A stretch of DNA of 64,000 bases from an uncultured Pelagibacteraceae bacterium (GTDB lineage: Bacteria > Pseudomonadota > Alphaproteobacteria > Pelagibacterales > Pelagibacteraceae): NCBI GenBank assembly GCA_902604245.1, contig CACKXQ010000005.1, positions 1 to 64,000 of the forward strand. The letters are read 5' to 3'. Shown one piece after another: positions 1-8,459 of the stretch. The position numbers and the translations under genes were made by a program. Within the stretch, counting starts at the first letter, position 1. Each line of letters opens with the position of its first letter. The notes below the pieces were generated by a model that worked only from the letters and a program-made list of their open reading frames with translations, was not told where the DNA came from and ran no database searches.

Positions 1-414
1 TTGATTATATTTGAATATTAAACTAATACTATTTTTAATTTTTATCTTTTTTGCTATTTCGGGCCACTCAATTAAAGTTATTTGTTTTTTTAAATTTTCT
101 TGGATACCTAAGTTATTAAGCTCTTTTTTATTTTTAATTCTATATAAATCGTAGTGCTTTATTAAAATTTTTTTTATCTGATACTCATTAGTAATATTAA
201 AAGTAGGACTAGGAACTTCCGATATTTTCATTCTGTTTTTTCTTTGAAGAGAATTAATAATGTATTTAATGAAAGTAGTTTTCCCTACTCCTAGATTGCC
301 AGTTAAAAGTATGAAATCTCCTAAATTAATGAACTTACATAGGCGTTCAGCTACAAGTTTAGTATCTTTTTCTTTAGAAATATTTATTTTGCCACTTCTA
401 GTAGCGATAAGCAT
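1..414 (-). CDS. tsaE: tRNA threonylcarbamoyladenosine biosynthesis ATPase TsaE (partial, 3' end outside window)
   Basis: The reading frame stays open from an ATG at 414 to the window edge (138 codons). It shows the P-loop [10 protein letters not shown] at about residues 41-50, then SPTFNI, HYDLYRI and a terminal LIEWPE, the order expected in TsaE. TsaE is the cytoplasmic ATPase partner of TsaD/TsaB in making t6A on tRNAs that read ANN codons. The chosen ATG overlaps the end of ahcY by 17 bases, which is normal in this compact genome; no better start lies further in. The C-terminal end is not visible. Assignment rests on these family motifs and is firm despite truncation. Confidence 0.9.
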   Translation of the reverse strand, partial: MLIATRSGKINISKEKDTKLVAERLCKFINLGDFILLTGNLGVGKTTFIKYIINSLQRKNRMKISEVPSPTFNITNEYQIKKILIKHYDLYRIKNKKELNNLGIQENLKKQITLIEWPEIAKKIKIKNSISLIFKYNQ

Positions 415-1684
415 GAGGCTTGTATGGTCCCTCTGGTGTTACACTTATATAATCAGCTTGCTCTTTAGATAATGGTGTTAATTTTGCACCAACTTTATCT
501 AAGTGAAGCCTTGCAACCTTTTCATCTAAGTGTTTAGGAAGCACATAAACTTTATTTTCATAGTTATCTGAATTATTCCAAAGCTCAATTTGAGCAATTA
601 CCTGGTTAGTAAATGATGCACTCATAACAAAACTTGGGTGACCAGTTCCACAACCTAAATTTACAAGTCTTCCTTCAGCTAACAAAATTAATCTTTTGTC
701 ATCTGGGAATGTTATTTCATGAACTTGGGGTTTTACTTCATCCCATTTATAATTTTTTAAAGCCTCAACTTGTATTTCATTATCAAAGTGACCGATATTA
801 CATAGAATAGATCTATCTTTCATAGCTCTCATATGATCTGCTGTTACCACATCTTTATTTCCAGTTGCAGTTACGACAATATCTGCTTGACCAATCATTT
901 CATCCATTAAAACTACTTCGTAACCTTCCATAGCAGCTTGCAATGCACAAATAGGATCAGTTTCAGTAACTAATACTCTTGCTCCGCTTTGTCTTAAAGA
1001 TGCTGCACTACCTTTTCCAACATCACCAAAGCCTGCAACGATTGCAACTTTTCCTGACATCATTACATCAGTAGCTCTTTTAATTCCATCAACTAAACTC
1101 TCCCTACATCCATATAAGTTATCAAATTTTGATTTTGTGACTGAGTCGTTTACGTTAATTGCTGGCACTAACAATTGACCTTGTTCTTCCATTTTTTTAA
1201 GTGCTAGAACCCCTGTTGTCGTTTCTTCACTTAATCCTTTTACGCCTTTTAATAAATCTTTATAATCTTTATGCATAAGTGCAGTGAGATCTCCACCATC
1301 GTCTAAAATCATGTTAGGTATCCAATCTTTTTTACCCTCAATTGTTTGTTTTACACACCACCAGTATTCTTCCTCTGTCTCACCCTTCCATGCAAATACT
1401 GGGATACCAGCTTTTGCAATTGCTGCTGCTGCATGATCTTGTGTTGAAAATATATTGCATGAAGACCATCTACATTCTGCACCTAAATCAACTAGAGTTT
1501 CAATCAAAACTGCTGTTTGAATTGTCATATGAAGACAACCTAAAATTCTTGCACCTTTAAGTGGGTTTTTGCCTTTATATTCGGCTCTTACTGCCATTAA
1601 TCCTGGCATTTCAGTCTCTGCTAGAGAGATTTCTTTTCTTCCAAATTCTGCTTCGTTAATATCTTTTACTTTATAATCTGTCAT
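398..1684 (-). CDS. ahcY: adenosylhomocysteinase
   Basis: S-adenosylhomocysteine hydrolase splits SAH into homocysteine and adenosine, removing the inhibitory product of SAM-dependent methylation. At 428 residues it has the normal bacterial length. The Rossmann NAD site [10 protein letters not shown] lies at about 218-228, the catalytic/NAD segment [13 protein letters not shown] at about 177-189, and the protein ends in the family-typical KPHAYRY. It lies 42 bases downstream of chvG and overlaps tsaE. In rhizobia a chvI-chvG-hprK-PTS-ahcY order is known; here the hprK and PTS genes between chvG and ahcY are absent. Confidence 0.97.
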   Translation of the reverse strand: MTDYKVKDINEAEFGRKEISLAETEMPGLMAVRAEYKGKNPLKGARILGCLHMTIQTAVLIETLVDLGAECRWSSCNIFSTQDHAAAAIAKAGIPVFAWKGETEEEYWWCVKQTIEGKKDWIPNMILDDGGDLTALMHKDYKDLLKGVKGLSEETTTGVLALKKMEEQGQLLVPAINVNDSVTKSKFDNLYGCRESLVDGIKRATDVMMSGKVAIVAGFGDVGKGSAASLRQSGARVLVTETDPICALQAAMEGYEVVLMDEMIGQADIVVTATGNKDVVTADHMRAMKDRSILCNIGHFDNEIQVEALKNYKWDEVKPQVHEITFPDDKRLILLAEGRLVNLGCGTGHPSFVMSASFTNQVIAQIELWNNSDNYENKVYVLPKHLDEKVARLHLDKVGAKLTPLSKEQADYISVTPEGPYKPHAYRY

Positions 1685-1726
1685 AAGGTAGGGCTTGTAA
1701 CAACTTTATTTATATTAATCAACTTT

Positions 1727-3229
1727 TCATTGGGTCGCCGGGAAAATTATTTCAACTTTTGCACCCTTATCTTTATTATTTTCAGCATTAATTTGTCCAT
1801 TATGCAATTCAACTAAGTTTTTCACTATATTTAAGCCCAAGCCAGAGTGTTCTCCAAAATTTTGAGGTCTATTGCTGTAAAATCTGTTGAAAATTTTAGT
1901 AGTATCCTTCTCACTAAAACCAGTCCCCTCGTCAATTACTACAAGTCTTGGCTTGCCTTCTTTGTCTTTGCTGACCTCTACTATAATTTCTTGATTCTCG
2001 TCGCTAAAAGAAATTGAATTTTCAAGTAAATTTGCAATAATTTGTTCTATCCTATTGTTGATACCAAGTATAAAATAATTTTCAGATCCATTAGACTTTA
2101 GTCGTATTTGTATTTTTCTTTTTGAATTATAAATATTGTTAAAATCATCAACTACAGATTTTGCAATATCCTTTATATCAATTTTTTGCATTGTTTCTGT
2201 GGAAATTACTACCTCATCTTTCAGCATTTGAGAATAATCAGTAATCAATCTTTCTATTCTTTCAACATCATGTGCTACTATATTAATTAATTTTTCTCTT
2301 TTAATTTTATCATCTGTTTCTGAAATTATCTCAGATGCACTTTTTAATGAGGCAAGAGGATTTCTAATTTCATGAAGTAAGTCTGTTGAATAATTTTCAG
2401 CAGTTGTAATTCTTTTATTTAATTCGCTGGTCATTTCATCAAGTGATTTTGATAATATTCCTAATTCATCATTTCTTGTCTTAACCCTTTCTATATCTGT
2501 TTTTTCGTTACTTTTGTCTTTTATGATTTTTGTATAAGTAACTAAATTTTTAATAGGTTTTAAAAAATATCTATTTAAAACATATGAGAAAATAATGATA
2601 ACCAAAAGTACCACAAGAGCTGTTCTAATAATAAAGTTCTCTCTCTCTTCAATTTGTGCAACTATGTTATCAGCGTTTTCAGATATAAGAATATAGCCAT
2701 TATTATTCAAATAATTAATACTCTTAATACTAAAGACAAAAAACTGTTCTTGGATTTGTTTTAAATTAGTCAAAGATTTTTCAGATCCTGACAAATAATA
2801 TTTATTAAGATCTTCATCGAAAATTGTTTCATTTTTATTTTCTTGATTATTAAAATTATTCTCACTTGATTGTTCAGTTAATTCTTCAATTAGTAATAAT
2901 GATGATGAAATAGATCTTGTATCTCCAATCCAATTTAATTTATCATCAAAAAATATTACTCTATCTAGTTTTTCAAAATAAGGAAATCGAGATTTTTTGG
3001 AAAATAAAAATTCGCTAATTCCATATTCATTTAATTTTATATTTGATTTTTCGAGATTAAGTATTGTTTGAGTAATTATATCTATATGATTATTTTGTTT
3101 TTCATTAATCAAATTTTTTTGAATAGCACCTAAGTAAAAGAACGTGATTATTATTATAAATATAAAGACTACTAAATTAATAAATAAAAATTTCTGTAAT
3201 ATAGAGAGATTTTTTAGTATTTTGCCCAT
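1727..3229 (-). CDS. chvG: ChvG/ExoS-like sensor histidine kinase
   Basis: This is an inner-membrane sensor kinase of 500 residues. A first membrane segment lies at about 13-34 and a second at about 202-222, enclosing a periplasmic sensor domain of about 165 residues. A HAMP region follows, then the H-box HEIRNPLASL (phospho-acceptor His near 286), an N-box with NLLENSISFS, and ATP-lid motifs DEGTGF and GLGLNIV. The gene lies 5 bases after the ChvI-like regulator, so the two form one two-component unit. In rhizobia and Agrobacterium ChvG/ChvI respond to acid and envelope stress; the SAR11 stimulus is not evident from sequence. The assignment to ChvG rather than EnvZ or PhoR rests on the H-box, the ChvI-like partner and the downstream ahcY. 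Confidence 0.85.
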   Translation of the reverse strand: MGKILKNLSILQKFLFINLVVFIFIIIITFFYLGAIQKNLINEKQNNHIDIITQTILNLEKSNIKLNEYGISEFLFSKKSRFPYFEKLDRVIFFDDKLNWIGDTRSISSSLLLIEELTEQSSENNFNNQENKNETIFDEDLNKYYLSGSEKSLTNLKQIQEQFFVFSIKSINYLNNNGYILISENADNIVAQIEERENFIIRTALVVLLVIIIFSYVLNRYFLKPIKNLVTYTKIIKDKSNEKTDIERVKTRNDELGILSKSLDEMTSELNKRITTAENYSTDLLHEIRNPLASLKSASEIISETDDKIKREKLINIVAHDVERIERLITDYSQMLKDEVVISTETMQKIDIKDIAKSVVDDFNNIYNSKRKIQIRLKSNGSENYFILGINNRIEQIIANLLENSISFSDENQEIIVEVSKDKEGKPRLVVIDEGTGFSEKDTTKIFNRFYSNRPQNFGEHSGLGLNIVKNLVELHNGQINAENNKDKGAKVEIIFPATQ

Positions 3230-3234
3230 AATTA

Positions 3235-3939
3235 TTATTTAACATTCCATCTATATCCACTTCCATATCTTGTTTCAATTGCAGAAAAATCACTGTCTAC
3301 CTTTTTAAATTTTTTTCTTATTCTTTTAACATGACTATCAATAGTCCTATCTTCTATATCTGTATCTTCTCGATAAGCTACATCCATGAGTAAGGCTCTC
3401 TCTTTAATCATTCCTGGTCTTTTTGCAAGCTCCTCAACAATTTTAAATTCTGTTGTAGTAAGTTTATCAGGCAATTGTTTACCATCCCACTCGCATTCGA
3501 GTTGAGAAGGATCTAATTTTAACTTACCATGAGAAATTACATTTTTATTTTCTTCTATGTTAATGTCCTTATCTTTTTTTCTTAATTGCACTTTAATTCT
3601 TTCAACTAAAACTTTGGTTGAAAATCCTCCGGTTTTACCAACAAAATCATCTGCTCCGAGTTTTAAACCACTAACCTCGTCGGTTACTTCATCTTTAGAA
3701 GTTAAAAAAATAACCGGCATAGAAGTTTTTTTTCTAAGTTTTCTTAGAAGTTCTTCGCCATCCATTCTTGGCATTTTAATATCAATTACAGCAAGATCTG
3801 GTGGTGTTCTTGATAATCCAACAAGAGCATTTTCACCATCAATGTAAGTTTGGACTTTAAAACCTTCCTTTTCTAAAGCCATCTGGACAGATGTTAATAA
3901 ATTTCGATCATCATCTACTAACGCAATTGTTTGTGACAT
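3235..3939 (-). CDS. chvI: ChvI-like OmpR-family response regulator
   Basis: This 234-residue response regulator has a receiver domain (acidic pocket DDD near 9-11, phospho-acceptor D53 in IDIKMPRMDG, conserved K102) and a C-terminal OmpR/PhoB winged helix with TIDSHVKRIRKKFK and RYGSGYRW. The N-terminus TIALVDDDRN and the receiver core match ChvI of rhizobia as I recall it. It precedes chvG in the same unit. One oddity: after K102 the usual KPF of the beta5-alpha5 loop reads KTGGF, so the proline is missing and two residues appear to be added next to the dimerisation face. Confidence 0.88.
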   Translation of the reverse strand: MSQTIALVDDDRNLLTSVQMALEKEGFKVQTYIDGENALVGLSRTPPDLAVIDIKMPRMDGEELLRKLRKKTSMPVIFLTSKDEVTDEVSGLKLGADDFVGKTGGFSTKVLVERIKVQLRKKDKDINIEENKNVISHGKLKLDPSQLECEWDGKQLPDKLTTTEFKIVEELAKRPGMIKERALLMDVAYREDTDIEDRTIDSHVKRIRKKFKKVDSDFSAIETRYGSGYRWNVK

Positions 3940-3989
3940 AAATCAGAATAAAAATACTAAATTGTTCAGATTAGGGCAATTGTTTGTTT

Positions 3990-6764
3990 TCAATGAAGTT
4001 CACCCCAATTTTCTCCAATATTCATATCGACTAAAAGAGGTATTGAAAATGAGTGAAGTTCACTATCTTTAACACTCAACATCAAATCCTTAATTAATTT
4101 AATACTTTTTTTTGTTTCTTTTGAGCTTTCTTCGAAAATTAACTCATCGTGTATTTGTAACAACATTTTTAGACTATTATTTTTATTATTGGAGATTTCT
4201 TTATTTATTCTGATCATTGCTAATCTCATTATCTCCGATGCTGACCCTTGAATTGGTGCATTTATCGCTGCCCTCTCCTGAAAATTTCTTACATTGAAAT
4301 TTTTATCGTTAATTCCAGTGAGATGTGTTTTTCTTCCAAATATATTACTTACATAGCCACTTTTTCTACAAAAATTTACAGTTGTTTTCATATAATCTTT
4401 AATTTCTGGAAATTTTTTAAAATAAGAATTTAAAAATTCTGCTGCTTCATTGTTTGAAACATTGATTTGTTTAGCTAAACCATATTGTGATATGCCATAA
4501 ATAATCCCAAAGTTGATTGCTTTTGCTTTTCTTCTTGTTTCTGAATCAATTTTATTAATTTCTTTTCCAAAAACCTGACTTGCTGTCAAAGTATGAATAT
4601 CCTCATTATTTAAAAACGCCTTTTTCAACTGTTTTACATCTGCTAGATCTGCCAAAATTCTCATTTCAACTTGATTGTAGTCTGCTGAAATCAATTTATT
4701 ATTTTTTTCAGAAACAAAGGCTTTCCTTATATCCTTACCATCATCTGATTTTATTGGAATATTTTGTAAATTTGGATCACTAGATGCAAGTCTACCTGTT
4801 GTAGTAGCCGCTAACAAAAAAGATGTATGAACTCTTTTAGTATTTTGATTTATATGTTCTGGCAATGAATCTGAGTAAGTATTTTTAAGTTTACTAATTT
4901 GTCTCCATTCCAATATGAGTTTTGGAAATTTATAACCTTTAAAAGCTAAGTCCTCTAAAACTGAAGCACTAGTAGCAAAACTTCCTTTCTTTGTTTTTTT
5001 TAAAGCTGCTATTTTTAAATCGTTATACATTATTTCACCAAGTTGCTTCGTTGATCCAATATTAAATGTTTTCTTTGAAATCTTAAAAATAGATTTTTCT
5101 AATTTTTCAATTTTAGTTGAAAATTTTGAAGACAGTTTGTTAAGTGAAGATTTGTCAAGTTTAATACCTTTTATCTCCATCTCTGCTAGTATTTTAATTA
5201 ATGGTTTTTCAAATAACTCATAAATATTCAATAATTTTTCTGCTTTTAATGTTTTTAAAAAAATTTTGTACAACCTAAATGTAATATCTGCATCTTCAGC
5301 CGCATAATCTTTAGCTTCAGATACATTAACTTCAGAAAAATTAAGTTGTTTTTTACCCGTCCCAACTAAATCTTTAAATTTAATAGTTTTATGACCTAGA
5401 TGGATCTCTGAGAGAGTGTCCATATTATGCCTATTTTTACCAGCATCCAGTGTGTAAGACATAAGCATAGTATCTTCCATGGAATTCAAAGTGATTCCAC
5501 GGTGATAAAAGACAATAAAATCAAACTTAATATTTTGTCCTACTTTTTTAATGCTCTCATCCTCTAAATAATTCTTTAAAATACTTAAGACTTTTTTTTC
5601 GTCAAGATTGTTTCCACTAACGTGATTTAATGGAATGTAACATGCATTTCCAATTCTGTTAGAGATTGAAATACCTACTAACTTTGCTGTATGGGGGTCT
5701 AATGAAGTTGTTTCAGTATCTATTGCAAATTCACCTATTTCCTCAGATTGTTTCATCCAATCTTCAATCTCCTTCTCGTTTTTAATTAATTGATAATTTT
5801 TTTTTGTAATTTCTGTTGTTTTTTCTGAATTTTTATCAATATCTTTAGTTACAAGGTTATTTGTGTCTCCATACTTTGAGATAGCAGAACTTAATAGCCT
5901 ATTAAATTCCATTTCTCTTAAAAAAGAATAAAGCTTATCTTGATCAACACTTTTCAGTATGAATTCTTCAATTTTATTTTTTACAGGTACATTTTTTTTT
6001 AATGTAACTAATTTTTTGCTAATAATTGCATCGTCCTTGTTATTTATTAAAGTTTCTCTTCTTTTATTTTGTTTTATTTTTGATGCATTTTTTAATAAAT
6101 TTTCTAAAGTTCCATATTGATTTATCAATTCAGCAGCAGTTTTAACTCCTATACCAGGTACACCAGGTACGTTATCTGTGCTATCACCAGCTAAAGATTG
6201 TACATCTATTACTTTTTCTGGAGTAACTCCAAATTTATTGTGGACATCGTCTTGATTTATAAATTTGTTCTTCATTGGGTCATAAATTCTTACTCCTTTT
6301 TTATAAAGCTGCATTAAATCTTTGTCTGAAGAAACAATTGTTACCTTTGCACCTAAGTCTAAAATTTTTTCTACATATGTTGCAATTAAATCATCTGCCT
6401 CATAATTGATTAACTCAATTGAGGGTAAATTAAAGGCTTTTACAGATTTCCTTATGTATTCAAATTGAGGAATTAGATCGTCAGGTGCATCAGATCTATT
6501 TCCTTTGTACTCTGAATATATTTCATTTCTAAAATTTTTTCTTGCTGAGTCAAATATCACTGCAAAGTGTGTTGGTTTTTCTAAATTATCATCTGATTTA
6601 GAGTCCTCTAATAATTTAAAAAGCATGTTGCAAAAACCGCTGACAGCACCAACAGGTAATCCATCACTTTTTCTAGTTAAAGGAGGAAGGGCATAATATG
6701 CTCTAAAAATGTATCCCGAACCATCTATTAAGTAAAAATGGTCACTTTTTTTAATTTTCTCCAT
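3990..6764 (-). CDS. polA: DNA polymerase I
   Basis: This is full-length PolA of 924 residues, for Okazaki fragment maturation and gap-filling repair. The 5' nuclease domain (1 to about 295) carries DGSGYIFRAYYAL, INYEADDLIA and VSSDKDLMQLY. The 3'-5' proofreading domain (about 320-510) appears active, with IDTETTSLDP, GQNIKFDF and YAAEDADITF supplying the four DEDD acidic residues. The polymerase domain has motif A SADYNQVEMR, motif B KAINFGIIYG and motif C IHDELIFE. It is divergent from the ABC ATPase gene at 6815 with only 50 bases between them. Confidence 0.97.
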   Translation of the reverse strand: MEKIKKSDHFYLIDGSGYIFRAYYALPPLTRKSDGLPVGAVSGFCNMLFKLLEDSKSDDNLEKPTHFAVIFDSARKNFRNEIYSEYKGNRSDAPDDLIPQFEYIRKSVKAFNLPSIELINYEADDLIATYVEKILDLGAKVTIVSSDKDLMQLYKKGVRIYDPMKNKFINQDDVHNKFGVTPEKVIDVQSLAGDSTDNVPGVPGIGVKTAAELINQYGTLENLLKNASKIKQNKRRETLINNKDDAIISKKLVTLKKNVPVKNKIEEFILKSVDQDKLYSFLREMEFNRLLSSAISKYGDTNNLVTKDIDKNSEKTTEITKKNYQLIKNEKEIEDWMKQSEEIGEFAIDTETTSLDPHTAKLVGISISNRIGNACYIPLNHVSGNNLDEKKVLSILKNYLEDESIKKVGQNIKFDFIVFYHRGITLNSMEDTMLMSYTLDAGKNRHNMDTLSEIHLGHKTIKFKDLVGTGKKQLNFSEVNVSEAKDYAAEDADITFRLYKIFLKTLKAEKLLNIYELFEKPLIKILAEMEIKGIKLDKSSLNKLSSKFSTKIEKLEKSIFKISKKTFNIGSTKQLGEIMYNDLKIAALKKTKKGSFATSASVLEDLAFKGYKFPKLILEWRQISKLKNTYSDSLPEHINQNTKRVHTSFLLAATTTGRLASSDPNLQNIPIKSDDGKDIRKAFVSEKNNKLISADYNQVEMRILADLADVKQLKKAFLNNEDIHTLTASQVFGKEINKIDSETRRKAKAINFGIIYGISQYGLAKQINVSNNEAAEFLNSYFKKFPEIKDYMKTTVNFCRKSGYVSNIFGRKTHLTGINDKNFNVRNFQERAAINAPIQGSASEIMRLAMIRINKEISNNKNNSLKMLLQIHDELIFEESSKETKKSIKLIKDLMLSVKDSELHSFSIPLLVDMNIGENWGELH

Positions 6765-6814
6765 AATGTAATGATATCTTAATTTTTATAAATGTAATAA
6801 ATGTATGCCCTCAT

Positions 6815-7744
6815 ATGAATAAAAAAAACGTTTTAACTGTTAAAAACTTGAATAAAGTTTATTCAAAAAATGGTTCGAAACAAACTCATGCGCTTAATAA
6901 TTTAAACTTAGAGGTGAAAGAAGGTGAAATTTTTGGTCTATTAGGACCAAATGGGGCTGGTAAGAGTACATTTATAAACATATTAGGTGGATCAGTTGTA
7001 AAAACTGGTGGTGATGTAAATGTTTGGGGATTTAACTTAGATAAAAACCCAAGACAAGTTAGAGCCTCTATTGGGATTGTTCCACAAGAAGTAAACTTTG
7101 ATCCATTTTTTAGTCCCAGAAAACTTTTAGAGCTTCAAGCAGGTCTATATGGAATTAGAGAAAAAGATAGAATTACAGATACTATATTGAAGTTGGTATC
7201 ATTAGAAGAACAAGCTGACAGTTATGCTAGAGCCTTATCTGGTGGTATGAAGAGGAGATTACTTGTAGCAAAAGCGATGGTGCATCAACCTCCAATTATA
7301 ATTTTGGACGAGCCTACTGCAGGAGTTGATGTGGAGCTTAGAAATACATTGTGGGAAAATGTGAAATCTTTGAATAAACAAGGGGTAACAACAATATTAA
7401 CAACACATTACCTTGAGGAGGCAGAAAAAATGTGTGATAGGATTGGTATTCTAAGTGGAGGAAAATTAGTTGCTTTGGATACGACTAAAAATCTCTTAAA
7501 AAAAATTCAAACAAAAATTGTGTATGTCACCACAGATAAAAAAACTAATATTCAAGATAACACTTTTGAATCTTTAAAAATTATATCAAATGACGAAAAC
7601 AAGTTAGTTTTATCATATGAGAAGAGTAAACTAAGCATAGACTCAATAATTTCAGAAATTAAAAAACAAGATATAAAAATAAAAGATATTTCAACTGATG
7701 ATGGAGATCTTGAAGATGTATTTTTAAGACTTACAAAAAATTAA
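6815..7744 (+). CDS. ABC-2 type exporter ATP-binding protein (no adjacent permease)
   Basis: This 309-residue nucleotide-binding subunit resembles the YadG/NodI/CcmA class. It has Walker A GPNGAGKST (about 44-52), Q-loop IVPQE, signature LSGGMKRR (about 141-148), Walker B IIILDEPTAG, and the H-loop TTHYLEEAE. A C-terminal extension of about 90 residues, typical of ABC-2 exporters, follows. Such proteins energise a six-helix membrane partner normally encoded next door. Here the next gene is regA on the other strand, one base away, so the permease must be elsewhere. Substrate cannot be inferred. Confidence 0.85.
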   Translation: MNKKNVLTVKNLNKVYSKNGSKQTHALNNLNLEVKEGEIFGLLGPNGAGKSTFINILGGSVVKTGGDVNVWGFNLDKNPRQVRASIGIVPQEVNFDPFFSPRKLLELQAGLYGIREKDRITDTILKLVSLEEQADSYARALSGGMKRRLLVAKAMVHQPPIIILDEPTAGVDVELRNTLWENVKSLNKQGVTTILTTHYLEEAEKMCDRIGILSGGKLVALDTTKNLLKKIQTKIVYVTTDKKTNIQDNTFESLKIISNDENKLVLSYEKSKLSIDSIISEIKKQDIKIKDISTDDGDLEDVFLRLTKN

Positions 7745-7745
7745 A

Positions 7746-8309
7746 TTATCTAGGAGATCTTTTAGAAAGTATTCTCTGAAGAGTTCTTCTATGCATTTTT
7801 AGTCTTCTTGCAGTTTCAGAGACATTTCTGTTACATAGCTCAAAAACTCTATGAATGTGCTCCCATTTTACTCTATCCGCTGACATTGGGTTCTCAGGTG
7901 GGGCTGGTTTTTGATTTGGATCAGCTAAAAGTGCTTTTTCAACGTCATCTGCATCTGCAGGCTTAGCAATATAATCAATTGCTCCCTCTTTAATTGCAGC
8001 AACTGCTGTTGGAATATTACCATATCCAGTTAACATTATAATTCTACTTTTTAGGTTTCCCTTTTGAATTTCTTTAACTACCTCTAGTCCATTACCGTCA
8101 TTTAACCTAAGATCCACAACAGCAAATGCTGGACTTTGTGATTTTACGGTCTCAATACCAATTTTTACACTCTCAGCTTGTGTAACTGTAAAGCCTTTTT
8201 TTTCCATCGCTCTAGCCAATCTTTGTCTAAATGGATTATCATCGTCTACGATCAGAAGCGATTTATCCTCAAAATCACTTAATTTTTGAAGTGTTGGTTG
8301 GTTAATCAT
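7746..8309 (-). CDS. regA: RegA/ActR/PrrA-type redox response regulator
   Basis: This 187-residue single-receiver regulator has acidic residues DDD at 22-24, phospho-acceptor D66 in VVDLRLNDGNG, K116 in IAKPADADD, a proline-rich linker, and a Fis-like helix-turn-helix at about 148-187. The recognition segment MHRRTLQRILSKR is near-invariant in the RegA/ActR/PrrA family of global redox regulators. The partner kinase RegB is not in this window. The gene ends one base from the ABC ATPase gene that converges on it and is divergent from the polyamine operon, sharing 144 bases of upstream DNA with it. Confidence 0.95.
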   Translation of the reverse strand: MINQPTLQKLSDFEDKSLLIVDDDNPFRQRLARAMEKKGFTVTQAESVKIGIETVKSQSPAFAVVDLRLNDGNGLEVVKEIQKGNLKSRIIMLTGYGNIPTAVAAIKEGAIDYIAKPADADDVEKALLADPNQKPAPPENPMSADRVKWEHIHRVFELCNRNVSETARRLKMHRRTLQRILSKRSPR

Positions 8310-8313
8310 AGCC

Positions 8314-8343
8314 TTTATATGGAAGTAAATTTTAATATTTCAA
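8314..8343 (-). promoter_or_regulatory. possible regA promoter, close to leaderless
   Basis: On the minus strand a TTGAAA (8343-8338) and a TATAAA (8319-8314) are spaced 18 bases apart. The -10 hexamer lies only 4 bases before the regA ATG, so transcription would begin at or next to the start codon. The site overlaps an inverted repeat, AAGTAAAT at 8323-8330 with ATTTACTT at 8351-8358, which could be an operator. AT-rich DNA yields such hexamers by chance, hence the low confidence. Confidence 0.35.
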
Positions 8344-8377
8344 TAGCATTATTTACTTTACATTATTAATTATTTCC

Positions 8378-8459
8378 CATAAATGCTGCATTTATGAAAC
8401 TTGCATACGTGATATGCAGGTTTTTTTTGTAAATTTTTTTTAGAGGTGCAGATATGCAA
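8378..8459 (+). promoter_or_regulatory. tandem-hairpin leader of the polyamine operon
   Basis: The region ahead of the decarboxylase holds a perfect 8-bp inverted repeat (CATAAATG 8378-8385, CATTTATG 8389-8396, loop CTG). A 9-bp stem with one G-T wobble follows (8399-8407 with 8413-8421, loop CGTGA) and merges into an 8-T run, a terminator-like arrangement. The 5' arm TTGCATA (8401-8407) is also perfectly complementary to TATGCAA at 8453-8459, which contains the start codon. Octamer GATATGCA occurs both in the hairpin and at the start codon. This suggests a cis-regulatory leader by attenuation or start-site masking. Which ligand or protein it senses is unknown, and whether it belongs to a catalogued motif (for example alphaproteobacterial speF) could not be tested. 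Confidence 0.5.

Noticed and set aside
1685-1726. Possible SAH or SAM riboswitch before ahcY
   Set aside because: Only 42 bases separate chvG and ahcY, with no aptamer-like conserved block.
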